A program made the position numbers and the translations under genes. From the NCBI GenBank assembly GCA_003665825.1, contig QPFY01000003.1, positions 1,674,001-1,738,000 of the forward strand: DNA of 64,000 bases, given 5' to 3'. The number at the start of each line of letters is the position of its first letter. The first letter of the stretch is position 1. Of this stretch, positions 1 to 11,501 are shown in pieces. Origin of the DNA: Microbotryum silenes-acaulis. Lineage: Eukaryota > Basidiomycota > Microbotryomycetes > Microbotryales > Microbotryaceae. Below the pieces are notes generated by a model that searched no databases, had not been told where the DNA came from, and worked only from the letters and a program-made list of their open reading frames with translations.

Positions 1-1574
1 GATCGACGATAGGAAGCTACACAGGTATCTCGTGAAACGTAGAACTGACCAAGGACATGCCTTTCTTTCAAACACCGGTGCTGTGCACTAGAGCATAGCG
101 TGCGCGACCCTTACGTCGACTAGGCTTGCGCATGTTCTTTGGAAGCCCGCGCGGTCGGCCTCAAGATCTCCTGTGATTCGATCTCGGACCTCGCGCGTCA
201 GGCTCAGTTCAGCCTCTGAGAGGTTTACTTCCTGGTATGCTAGCCACCTCGGCTTTGAAATTCATTAAGCAAACTGTGCGGCAATTTATATATCTTATCG
301 GTATAGGTATGGGATGTCCGTCCGTCTGTGAATCTGTGAATCGAACTACTTCGACGCGCTCCCGCCTGAATCAGAGACAGGCTAATTTGCGAGCGTTGTC
401 TAGGCCTGAGTACTAAGTATGAAGTCATGAAGGGTCTGACAACTTGTTGCTGCTGCTCACCCTTCGTGAAACCTCGTTTCAAGCTCTTGAGAACAGCACT
501 TCCCGCAGCACTTGAAGTGTCAGAACGAAAGACTTGCGAAAGGTGAAACCTAGAGAGCTTGAGATCTGCGATCGAGCGCGGTGGGCCAGATAAGCTCTAA
601 AACTTGTCTTGAATTCTTTGTCTTGAATCGAATCGAGTGCGTCGGTGACCTACCTACCTCGTCCTCAGTAGGCAGCACATCACTTTGTGACGCAGAAAGC
701 TGGTGAAGCAGATACCGGCAAACCTCCGAGGACAGCTACTTTAAATCGTCCAACAACGCAGCATATGAGGCAGATGCTACCCAGAGCCCTGAGTCCTGAG
801 CTCCTGAGTCCTAACGCCAGAGTCCAAGTTACTGTAGGTGCGGTGGTCTTAACGTGGCGAGTAGATACTACCTGGATAGGTACATGTCTACCGTTCTTCA
901 GCGGCTACTGAGTTCTTACCTGCGCACCTACCAGACCCATGTTACACCTGCAGATGGTGCAACGTCCTGGGCTACTTTCGGAATTGAACGGCGGTTCGGG
1001 CGGCGCGCTCACCGATCACCGCGCGTCGGCCTAATCGTAGATCCGTGACGACGCCCCAGTTCAATCCACTTCTCGCCACAGCCTTACGGCTTAGGACCAA
1101 TCCCAATGGGACTTTGTCTTTGCTGCATTTTTTGTGGCTAGGCTATGAATATTAAGTGACGCGGGCCCTTCTTGCCTTGCAACGAGCCATGAGCACTCGG
1201 AGATGCGGGGTGAAGCGCGCGCGCAGTCCTGGCAGCACGCGCGATCGGGCCGTGCTGCCGCCGGCACTTTCTCAGCCTTTTCTCGGAGAAAACTTGGCTC
1301 CCGAGTCCAGGTTTACAGCAGCCTGGACGTGACATGATTCTTCTCGCACTGAGCACTGACTTAAGGCCAGCACTGGTGCATTGACTCTCAGATCAGAGCA
1401 CAAAGGAAGGTCGATTTTCCTTTCGGAGTCCTTAATCGTCGGCTCGTCGAGTTCGGATCTACGGAAACACGCCGGGTATATCGGATCTATGGCCCATAGT
1501 CCGCAAACTCGCTGTCCCTGACGCAATGAACTGCAATCCGAGCTGCAGATCTCAATATTCCCCACACTCATCCA

Positions 1575-1599
1575 TAGTATATACTAATAGTATATACTA
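1575..1599. repeat. two adjacent copies of a 12-nt palindrome
   Basis: TAGTATATACTA occurs at 1575-1586 and again at 1588-1599, separated by one A. Each copy is a perfect palindrome, so the block could extrude a cruciform or bind a dimeric protein. Its function is unknown. Confidence 0.7.
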
Positions 1600-2145
1600 T
1601 AAGTCTCACCCGTCTCACCCCCGTTAGGTTTTAACCCCGGAGTCCGCTTAGTCCGAGCTCAGGCACGGGTCGGGTCGAGCTTGACGAAAACTCCGAAGGA
1701 GGGCTGGGTCGACAATCGCTTGGCCATGGCAACAATTACCGCCGGTCGCAAGGTCACTGCTGAGACCCGAGGTTGTCCACAACGTCAACAACCCCTAAAG
1801 GATGGCATAATGTCAAGAAACCCAAAAAGCTGCTAAAATCTGTTAACAATGTCAAGCACGTAAAACAGCGCAGTGGCAGCATGAAGCATCGCATAAGATT
1901 GCAATATACATAGTAGTCCTGAATTTCGGTATAAAGAAGTCATGACATTCCCACGTCATCTTCAAGCGTCCACGTGACCGACGCTGTATCGGGGTGAGCT
2001 CCATAGATGGCAACTGGAACGCGATACACCAGTGACTTATGACTTATAGCTCTGCCGGAAACTTCGCTTTTCCCGAATTCAAACTCGGGGGTCGAAACGA
2101 TTTCGGCAAGCGGCGCTCTGTACCTTTTTCTGACCGGATTTGGCT

Positions 2146-2171
2146 CTGTAGCGAACATCTGTAGCGAACAT
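2146..2171. repeat. tandem 13-nt duplication
   Basis: CTGTAGCGAACAT is present twice in perfect tandem (2146-2158 and 2159-2171). It looks like a small replication-slippage duplication in non-coding DNA. Confidence 0.8.
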
Positions 2172-2195
2172 TTTTTCCTCGGCACCAGCCATTAG

Positions 2196-2290
2196 ATTGT
2201 TGACATTGTTACTTTTCAGACCCTCATGTCAACAATGTGTCAGCAATGTCAACAATTGATTTGTCAACATTGTCAATAGTCATTGTTGAC
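2196..2290. repeat. cluster of TGTCAAC/GTTGACA motifs
   Basis: Five to six copies of a TGTCAACAATG-like word occur on both strands in 95 bp: TTGTTGACATTGTT, ATGTCAACAATG, AATGTCAACAATTG, TTGTCAACATTGTCAA and CATTGTTGAC. Looser relatives lie at about 1780-1860. The alternating orientation makes it look like an array of binding sites or the remains of a palindromic repeat. No regulator can be named. Confidence 0.6.
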
Positions 2291-3272
2291 CCAGCCCTTC
2301 GCCGACGGGAATTCCCACGTTTCGTCAATTTTGAGACAATCATGTGGGCGATCTCCCTGGCTTCTCAATTGAAGGAAGTCCGCTGCATTTCTACCGGCAA
2401 AAAGGGCGGATTTTGGCCCAAATTTACAGTACTGTTCTAGCGAGTTACGACCCCTCTTTATCAAGCTAATAGGTACCCATAATTTTATCCGTCGGCAAAC
2501 TGAGGTAGCATGCTGAGCATTTAAGTCTGAGATGTCAGATAGAGACGGCCGATAGAGATACCTGTCTGATTTGCTGAGACTGTACACAGCAGAGGACGAC
2601 GTGTCGACCTGTTAATAAAAATGAACCACCTTGCGAGGGGGAAATTTGTCATGCTACGAGGTGTGTGAACGATACTGATGAAACAGCGGGACAGCGTCCG
2701 AAAAGTCTCGCGTGAGACGAGGAATGCGAAGGATAGCGCGACACGCTAACGTTAGGGAGCGGGGTCGAGAAAGGGCGGGAGGGATCGGGATGTGCGAGAA
2801 TGCCGCGCACAGACTGACAGAGAATCATAAAATATGGTTGCTCGGACTACCAAGGTTAGGTGGGTGGGGCATTAAATAGGTTGTCGCGGCGTGCCTCGAT
2901 ATTGCGCGCCGGACTGCCGGAGAAAAATCACCGTCCGTCCGTCTCATCGGCTCGGTGCGTGTGCCTTAGAGCCCATCGAGCTTTCAACGTCTCAGACCGA
3001 CGGTCCTTCGTTTGTGTCGGCTCTGCTTTCTGCTGGTCATCACACCTTCCTCCCCCCAGCCACCTTGCATCTACCTCTTGGAACCAGTGTAGCGTGTCAC
3101 ACCCGATCCGCCGTCACGATCCCCTGCAGTCGAGGTAAGCCCAGTGCGCGGAGCGCGACTGTACGGTGGACCTGTCGGGAACACTCGACCCGTTGTGCGT
3201 GTCGTCATCTGGCCCGGTACGTCGGACTTGGCTCACTCGACTTGGGGCCGGCGGCCCGACTTTATTGTGCAG

Positions 3273-5311
3273 ATGGACTCAGCAGCGAACTCGTACTCGA
3301 GGGGGCCTTCCAACTCGTATACCGCTCGCCAAGCCGACTACCTACAAGAAGAGTATCGTCCCAGCCTTCTACTCGATTTGTCGCGCGATACCCTATCTCA
3401 TCCCTCCGCGTTCGCCGCAGCCCACCCTTCTCGGCTCGACGCGCAGCCCCCCGCTGGGCCGCACGCTGTGCCGTCTTCGTCGAACTCGACGCGCTCGCCG
3501 ATATTGGAGCCCCATCCGCCCCTATCGCACTATGCGCCTCGATCCGCGGTCGAAGCGACTTTCGACCACAGGCTGCGCACTCTGTCGGCTCCTCTCATCC
3601 CGAACGCTCAACCACAGTGGTCGCATGGCGCGCAAGTTGATCTCCCAGGAGGAGACGACCAGCTCGGCGTCGGGTCGACGTTGAACTACAAGGGCCCCAC
3701 AGCACACTGGTCTCCCGGCACCTCTCCGATGGCCATAACTCATAGGAGACTTCTCAGCGCCTCTATGACCATGGACTCGTCTCCTCCTTCGTTTCACGCG
3801 ATGCCGATAGGGGCCGGGGCGGCCAACGTCGCAACCGGTTATCAACCTCAGACCACTCATCACATTGAGCAAGCCCAGTCTACTGGCCCCGCCCACCAGG
3901 CACCGTCAGCGAGATCGTCTGCGTATCAAATTTACTCCAATTTGACCTCGCTACCTCCACACGTCGCCTCGTACAGTGCCGTGAGTGGCAACCCCCTCTC
4001 CACGCTCTACCCCGAGCTCGACCCTGGTGAAGGGCACCGGCCTTCTTCCCTTAGCTACCCCCCCACGGGGTGCGGCGGCTTCACCTTACCGAGCAACGCG
4101 ATCGGAAGCACTCGGTCAAATCGTTGGCATCCGAGGTCGTCCCATACTCCTTCCACTGCGAGGCACTCACCAACGCCCCCACCCCCGCCGCATGCGCAAG
4201 CCAGCTACACGTTCCCCGCCGACCCGACCGCCGGCGCGTCGAACGCGATCCCAATGTCGCTTCATTACTCGCTCCAACCGTCGGTGTATCACTCTAATTC
4301 TTTCGCTTCCGAATCGAATGCTCGGGGCGGTCAATGTGTATCCACGCAAGGGCGACCGCCGCCGCCCACTTCGAACTCGTCGTCGACCTCACACGGCGAT
4401 GAACCCTCGCTAGGGGTCTCGCGCGACGCGTACAAGGGTACCCGTGCTGCACGCGAGACCGCCTCGGGGCAGACCGCATTCCACCCTGCCCCTCTTCAAG
4501 GCGTTTTAATCAAGCGTTCGCCCTCGTGGAGTACGTCGGACCACTCGGACGAGGAAATTTCGGTCGGCGAGGACGGCGTCAAGAAACGTCGTCGCCGTCG
4601 GCGTGCGAACGAACCGCCGAGGGACGCCGCCACGCGCCGTTTCCCGTGCCCTCAGTGCGGCAAGATGTTTGCCAGGTACGTTGCGCTCCAGCCACGTGGA
4701 CTGATTACGAGATGAATTACAATTGACTAAATCGAATATTATTTGTGTTTGGTCACGCTCATCACAGGCCTTCTGCGCTTAGCACTCATGAGGTGCGTTC
4801 CCCCTTCCCTTGCCAGCGTTCGTGCTGGTGACCGGCGTGCTCAGACTACGCGCGCGCTCATTCTCCGTCCTCTACTAGCGCTCGCATTCGAAAGAAAAGC
4901 CGCACCTCTGTCCCAACCCAAAGTGTCAACGTCCGTTTGCTGTACCTTCCAACCTACGTCGGTATGTCTGCTTAAGATTTGCATATGATGTAGTGACTTT
5001 CCTCAGGAGACTGACACTTCCACCCTTTCGCCCCCCACCCCATTTGTAGGCACCAAAAAGTCTATGTGAGTGCAGGCATCACTCGTCCGGAAACGAGCCA
5101 CATCTAACCACGTTTCATTCTCTTACAACAGAACCACTTTGGGCCCGAAGGCGAGGACGGCAAGTCGAGCAGCATCAGCAACGTCAAATCCCACTCGCGC
5201 GCCGCATGGCAAGACGACGACGACGATGAGCTCGATCACGCCCAGGACGATTCGGACGAGGTCATTCGTCAATCGCCGTCGCGCACTCGGCGACGCACCG
5301 AGCTCTCCTGA
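3273..5311 (+). CDS. two-finger C2H2 zinc-finger transcription factor
   Basis: The first exon (3273-4675) encodes about 468 residues of Ser/Pro/His-rich, probably disordered sequence, ending in a basic stretch of arginines just before the fingers. The fingers are assembled from small exons at 4768-4792, 4879-4961, 5050-5065 and 5132-5311. Finger 1 reads CPQCGKMFARPSALSTHERSH (C-x2-C-x12-H-x3-H). After the linker SKEKPHL comes finger 2, C-x4-C-x12-H, closed by HQKVYNH, i.e. H-x5-H. The C-terminus is acidic (run of Asp) and Ser/Arg-rich. Two C-terminal fingers with a long disordered N-terminus is a common layout for fungal DNA-binding regulators; the target genes are unknown. The ATG directly follows a 3' splice site, so the leader is probably spliced. 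Splice sites are my reading. Function as a DNA-binding regulator is strongly supported, identity is not. Confidence 0.82.
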
Positions 5312-5818
5312 CGGACATTCGTCTTGTATCAGATCCAAGCATGGACAGAAGACTTCATAGTCATTGTCTGCTTGTATATCGGCCCCTCTCTTTTCCTTGA
5401 CTTGCATTGCCATCTCTTTAACGAGGGGGGGGGGGGGTATTTTCTATCCCCCTCCCATGGCACCTCTCCTACCGTGCTTGACTTTGTCGATCCAATTCTT
5501 GCGGCCGCTCTGTCCTCGAGTCCATTGTATCATTCCGCACTTGCCGCCAAGCACCTGTTCCTGTACCTGCTCTCTCTTCCTCTCACTCTGTGTATGTCAC
5601 TCGTCCGGCTCAGGTTGATCTTTGTTTGTCGTTCTGTTGTGTTGGAATCAATCGCATCATTTCCGTTCTTTACACCTTCGTACATCGCAAAATCTTGAGA
5701 CTTTCTGTTCCGATGCTTCTTCAGTCACTTCAATCGACGCGAGTCCTTGGCCCAGCGATCGGCGGAGCGTTTGAGCAACCATAAAGACGCGACTGTGAAG
5801 GAGAAGCATGGCACAAGA
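5312..5818. other. intergenic, convergent 3' ends
   Basis: This is the spacer between the zinc-finger gene (+) and the MAPEG gene (-). It holds a pyrimidine-rich stretch and a G homopolymer of about 13-14 nt at 5425-5438. No gene is supported. The exact 3' end of the MAPEG gene is uncertain and could extend into it. Confidence 0.5.
5425..5438. repeat. poly-G tract
   Basis: An uninterrupted G run of about 13-14 nt lies in the 3' region of the zinc-finger gene. Its length is prone to sequencing error and slippage. Confidence 0.8.
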
Positions 5819-6841
5819 TCAAGAATCTTGGAATCACGTCACTCCCCGAACAAAAATAAACCTCAGGCTTGGATGGGTACGTACTCTGACCGGTACCCCA
5901 GAGCAGACTCCTGAAAGCTCCAATCAAAGTAAAGCGCCGATCAACCCCGGGTCAACGGCGCTCCATCCTCCTCCCCGTCTTGAATCGATGACGGGTCGAG
6001 AGCTCACCTCAAGAGAGCAACCTTAGCCGAAGTACCGTAGATGTAGATGGGGTTGTAGAGGAAGCGAGTGATAAGGCTGTTTGTTGGGGTCGGCCAGTCC
6101 ATCGTGGTGGCGTGAGCGCTGTTCTCTCAAGGAGAAGGCCGCTTCGAATGTCAAGCTTGAGCTTACTAGAGAAACGAGACAATGTTGATCGACTCGGCCC
6201 GAACACCCGTCAAGTTCAAGGAAAGCTGGATGAAGGGGGTGAGGGTAGCGAACTGGGTAAGTCGCGTGATCAACGAGATAGGAGCGTCTGCGGTCTAGCC
6301 TCGGGATGAAAACTTGCGATCGCGAGGCCAAAAAGCGGTAGGGATTCAAGGCCGTTGATATGAGCGCCCTGGGCTCTTTCACGTCATTGGAAAGGAATAG
6401 AAGTGCGATTTCAGTCATCGGGCGGTGTACGTCCGGGTGACGGGACAGCGCACCTCGCTTGAATCTGGCGAGCATCTGCTCGGACAAACGAGCCGAGGCT
6501 TTGTCGACGTTGACCCTGATAGCGATCATACGACATGATGCCAGTTGCGGTCAGTCGAGGCCGATGCTCACGCGAGATATTTGAAGTGGAGACTAACCTT
6601 GGCGAAACGTTACCCCGTCGACCGACGGCTTTGGTCATCGAAGCCTAAGGGGCTCATCTACGGAACAGAGTGAGAGGAGGCGAGGTTTCAGGATGAAATA
6701 GCCGGACGGACACCGGTTCAAGGATGGCCGAGCTCGTGAGCGCAGATGGACTGGACCTACCTCGAGGTAGACATGGGGTACGAACGCCAGTAAGTAGGCT
6801 GTTGGGATCGAGTAGAGCGAATAATTGCTGACTCGACCCAT
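5819..6841 (-). CDS. MAPEG-family small membrane protein
   Basis: This is a short multi-exon gene. The first exon (6841-6761) begins MGRVSNYSLYSIPTAYLLAF, a hydrophobic N-terminus typical of fungal MAPEG-like proteins, followed by a GTAGGT donor. Later exons join as ASMTKAVGRRGNVSPR, VNVDKASARLSEQMLARFKR and AQGAHINGLESLPLFGLAI, then FLYNPIYIYGTSAKVALLR and SLLWGTGQ. The central R-A-Q-G-A-H-x-N-G-L-E is the family signature (usually RAxxAHxNGLE). MAPEG proteins are four-helix membrane proteins related to microsomal glutathione transferase; the substrate of fungal members is mostly unknown. The assembled length of about 130-150 residues fits the family. Weak points: the exon between roughly 6310 and 6130 needs a GC donor or another junction, and the last exon could stop at 6004, at 5819, or further on. 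It is convergent with the zinc-finger gene. Confidence 0.65.
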
Positions 6842-7493
6842 GGTGAATGTGCGAAGGGCAGAGTGGGATTGTGTTATGTGGGGGCACTGCAGCGTGTGAG
6901 GGAGGCCCGGATCCAGAGATGCCCGCCTGCGGCCAGCTCAATCCGGCTCAGCCTGTCCGGCAACGTCAAGGAAGTTCAAGCTTCAAGCTTCAAGGCCCGA
7001 TGACTAGCAAAGCTTTTTGTTCGCCAGTGAATCCAGGATTTCCTTCAGTTTGAAGTTATGTAAATACTTTCAGACTCGCTTCTGTCCGATGACTCTACGC
7101 GATGGTAATCGTAATAGTAGTAGATCGAGGGTTGAGCCTACCAAATTCGCATTAGCAAATCGCGCCGAACATATCTGTACTCTTCCAATGTCGCGCTTGC
7201 TTGAAATGGATCGCATTTTCCGACGCGTCTCGTCTCGGGGCTTTCGGCTTGGCTCGCGCTCAACTTGACCGCATCCACATCCCGTCATCGCTCTTTCGAC
7301 ATCGGACTTCGAGACACGGACGACACAGCGAATCCTCTTCGCTAGTTACGCCCACATCTCCAGCCGCGCACCTTCCCCCTTTGCGAGTCTTAGCGTCATC
7401 GCCGTGAACTCGTCAGCGCGTATTCGATTCTCGCCTCTCGCTCCTTCAACATCCTCGATCGGACCACGCCCTCGCTGTATCCCCCCACCCGCT
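6842..7493. other. divergent promoter region, MAPEG gene / CDK1
   Basis: The 650-bp spacer holds no supported gene. A short reiteration of TTCAAGCT words lies at about 6970-6992. Pyrimidine-rich sequence precedes the CDK1 ATG. Confidence 0.5.
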
Positions 7494-9138
<1,645 letters not shown>

Positions 9139-9570
9139 GCGTTATTGTCATCCTTATTGCTTTAACTTTTGTTCGTCCCTTTCTTCGCCTTTCTCCTTCT
9201 TGCTTTCGTTCGTCCTCGCTTGCACAACCCACCATCACCCTTGTTCGTTCCTTTGTCCCTTTTCAATGCCTGCTTCATCAAGGTCTCAGCCTTTTTTATT
9301 GCTTCTTCTGCTTACATGAGCTCGATGGAACGCTTCTCTTTCCCTCCTTCCCTTCTCTTTCATCCTTTGCACCCTTTCTGCCCGTCGGGCTACCTCTTGT
9401 AACACACACAAATATACTTCTTAAATTCGCGCTTTGTGTTGAAGGTCACATTTCCAAGCCTAGCTACTCGACGCGGCCCCGTCAGAGCACGAGCTCCCAA
9501 GATTTGATTGGGTTCGGGTTGAATAAGTCATGCGTATTTCCAACACGATACTACATCTAAGATTACACAT
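9139..9570. other. convergent 3' spacer CDK1 / GPI19
   Basis: The spacer is CT-rich, probably the 3' untranslated regions of the two converging genes. Nothing else is recognisable. Confidence 0.5.
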
Positions 9571-11145
9571 TCATCTCACCCCGTCCGCCTCTTTCCGATC
9601 GTCCCTCATCACCTTTCTCCTAAAATCGCCAAATACAACCCGATTGACCAACGAGACAGGCAAATCATGAATCGGGGGCACCGCGTCCGGCGGCAGCAAG
9701 ACCGAATTCGTGATCAGTGGATGGGGATCTTCTTCGCTGGGGACGAGAATGAAGACGAACGGGTCGGTGAGGGTGTCGAGGGAGTTTATGGGAGGTGTGA
9801 TGAAGAGGTTGATGGAGATGTAGGAGAAGTAGATGAAGGCGGCGAGCATGATGGTCCAGGCGGGAACGAGGAGGGCCCATTCACTGATTTTTTGTTGGGT
9901 TGGATAAAGTGGTTAGTTGGAAGAAAGCAGGGAGTAGAAGGAAAGGGCTGGGACTGACCGAGATGGATACCATGCGACTCCGATCGCTTCCAAGTGTCGA
10001 TCGGGTACTAAGGACCACACAAGGTACAGGATCCAAGCGACGCCTGAACCGATGTAGAGGACGAACCCTTGTGATTCGACCGTCGGTCCGGGGTCCGTAG
10101 ATGCACGAGGCGGAAATTGGGCGGGTAGAGACGAAGCAGATCGGTCGGGGATCTCGGTCGAAGAAGGAGGGGCCAAGGTCGAGGTAGAAAACGTCGTTGG
10201 TGAGGAAGAGAAGACGGGTGTCGATTTCCTCGTCGATGTCATCGTAGGGTGGTCCACGAGACTCACAGGTGACGAACGAGTTGGCGGCATCGCGAGAGAG
10301 GGTGAAGGTGGACGGGAAAGAGATAGGAGCGGTTGTAGAAGGGTGGTGAAAAGGTCGGGGGAGGGTTGGGGTCCCGGTCGACCGTACAGGGGTGGGTGCA
10401 GGATCGCGCTCTGGGGTGGGTCGTTCTTCCATTGCATCATATCCCTCCAATCCTCGTTGGCGTCATCATCATCTCCAGCGTCCTCTTCACCGTCATCGTC
10501 GTCGTTGTGCTCATCGCCGTGATCTTGTCCGTCCTGATCTTCGCCTTTGTGTGCTTTGTGGTGAGAGCCGTTCGTCCGCCTTCCCGTGGACGATGTCGCC
10601 GATCGCGACCTATGCCTCCCCAACGCGATCGCACTGTTTGTTCTCCTGAGCTGTTCCCTCTGCAACTTCCTCTGCTCGACCAGCATCAACGCTGAAAGCG
10701 ATGGCTGGCGCTCCGTCGTGGCCCAACGCGCGTTCGAGCTGCTGCACCTCCGCGTTGACGCCAGGCTGGGACGCGCGAGATGGCCATTGGCTGTGATGAC
10801 CGATGCGGACAGGAGTGAAGAGGACGAGGACGATGTGCGCAAGTGGTGATGTCGTGTGTGTCCGTCGCTGCTTGTGCGCACGGTCGTGCTTGCGCTCGTG
10901 CTCTTGTTTGTGCTCTTGTTTGTGCTCTTGTTTGTGCTCTTGTTTGTGCTCTTGTTTGTGCTCTTGTTTGTGCTCGTGTTTGTGCTCGTGCTCGTGCCGG
11001 CGTCGGACGAGGCAGCCGATGAAGGCAACACGTCCAACGAGCGAGAGGGCGCCCTTCGAAGGTGGCCACGACTGCTGGTGCTTGAAGACGAGGTCGAGCT
11101 ACTGGTCGATGCGGGGCCATAGTAGTCGCCCACCCGCGCCGGCAT
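9571..11145 (-). CDS. GPI19: PIG-P domain protein, GPI-GlcNAc transferase subunit, with long N-terminal extension
   Basis: It is predicted to be a subunit of the ER complex that transfers GlcNAc to phosphatidylinositol, the first step of GPI-anchor synthesis. Two exons (11145-9959 and 9883-9571) give 1500 nt, 499 residues. The PIG-P domain lies at about 359-480: a first membrane helix GFVLYIGSGVAWILYLVWSL, a conserved AWYPSREWALLVPAW junction that spans the intron, a second helix beginning TIMLAAFIYFSY, and a C-terminal DLPVSLVNRVVFG. The ER-domain core is standard. What is unusual is about 350 residues of Ser/Thr-rich, basic then acidic low-complexity sequence ahead of it, including six perfect Asn-Lys-Ser-Thr repeats coded by a 12-nt tandem repeat. 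Yeast Gpi19 is far shorter. I chose the ATG before PARVGDYYG; the frame runs further upstream into the condensin gene's 3' region, which looks non-coding. Confidence 0.85.
10898..10993. repeat. 12-nt coding minisatellite
   Basis: Six perfect copies of GTGCTCTTGTTT, starting at 10898 with a 12-nt period, are followed by two degenerate copies. On the minus strand they encode the Asn-Lys-Ser-Thr repeats of the GPI19 homologue. The period is a multiple of three, so copy-number change would keep the frame. Confidence 0.9.
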
Positions 11146-11501
11146 GTTGGGTCGCCTCGACTCGGGGAGAGTTGGCTGAACTCGAGTGCCAAGAAGTAAA
11201 GTCGACACCGTGGCGTGGGGGAGAGGGACGCCGCCCGCCAGCACGACAGAGCACGACACGAGGCCACCTGAAGCCACGCGACACGCCGAAGCACGCCGAT
11301 CGCACTCATAGAGCAAGCAGGATGGGCCAACTGATCGGTGCCTATAGTATCGACCATTTAAAACGATCATAATTGCAATGCACAACATCAAGAGAAGGCC
11401 AAACCATAGCGGAATGATAAATCGCAGCCAACACAATTCTCGTACACATGAAAAATCAACGTCTTGAAAAACACATCGCTCGAAAATCACAAAACATTCT
11501 T
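11146..11501. other. short spacer between GPI19 start and condensin stop
   Basis: These 356 bp must hold both the condensin gene's 3' end and the GPI19 promoter, both on the minus strand. An open frame crosses it in phase with GPI19, but its predicted Cys-rich hydrophobic product looks like translated non-coding DNA. Confidence 0.5.

Larger units (their letters stand above)
1..3272. other. gene-poor left end; no supported gene
   Basis: No reading frame here has a recognisable domain or a convincing exon chain. The stretch holds short palindromes at 1575-1599, a tandem 13-mer at 2146-2171 and a cluster of TGTCAA/TTGACA motifs at 2196-2290, each listed separately. The last few hundred bases are the probable 5' untranslated region and promoter of the zinc-finger gene. 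A GAG|GTAAGC donor near 3134-3135 and a TGTGCAG acceptor ending at 3272 suggest a leader intron that ends right at the ATG. None of the upstream frames I checked gives a convincing coding leader. Confidence 0.55.

Noticed and set aside
2273..2587. 104-codon minus-strand frame
   Set aside because: It overlaps the TGTCAA repeat cluster and has no recognisable feature.
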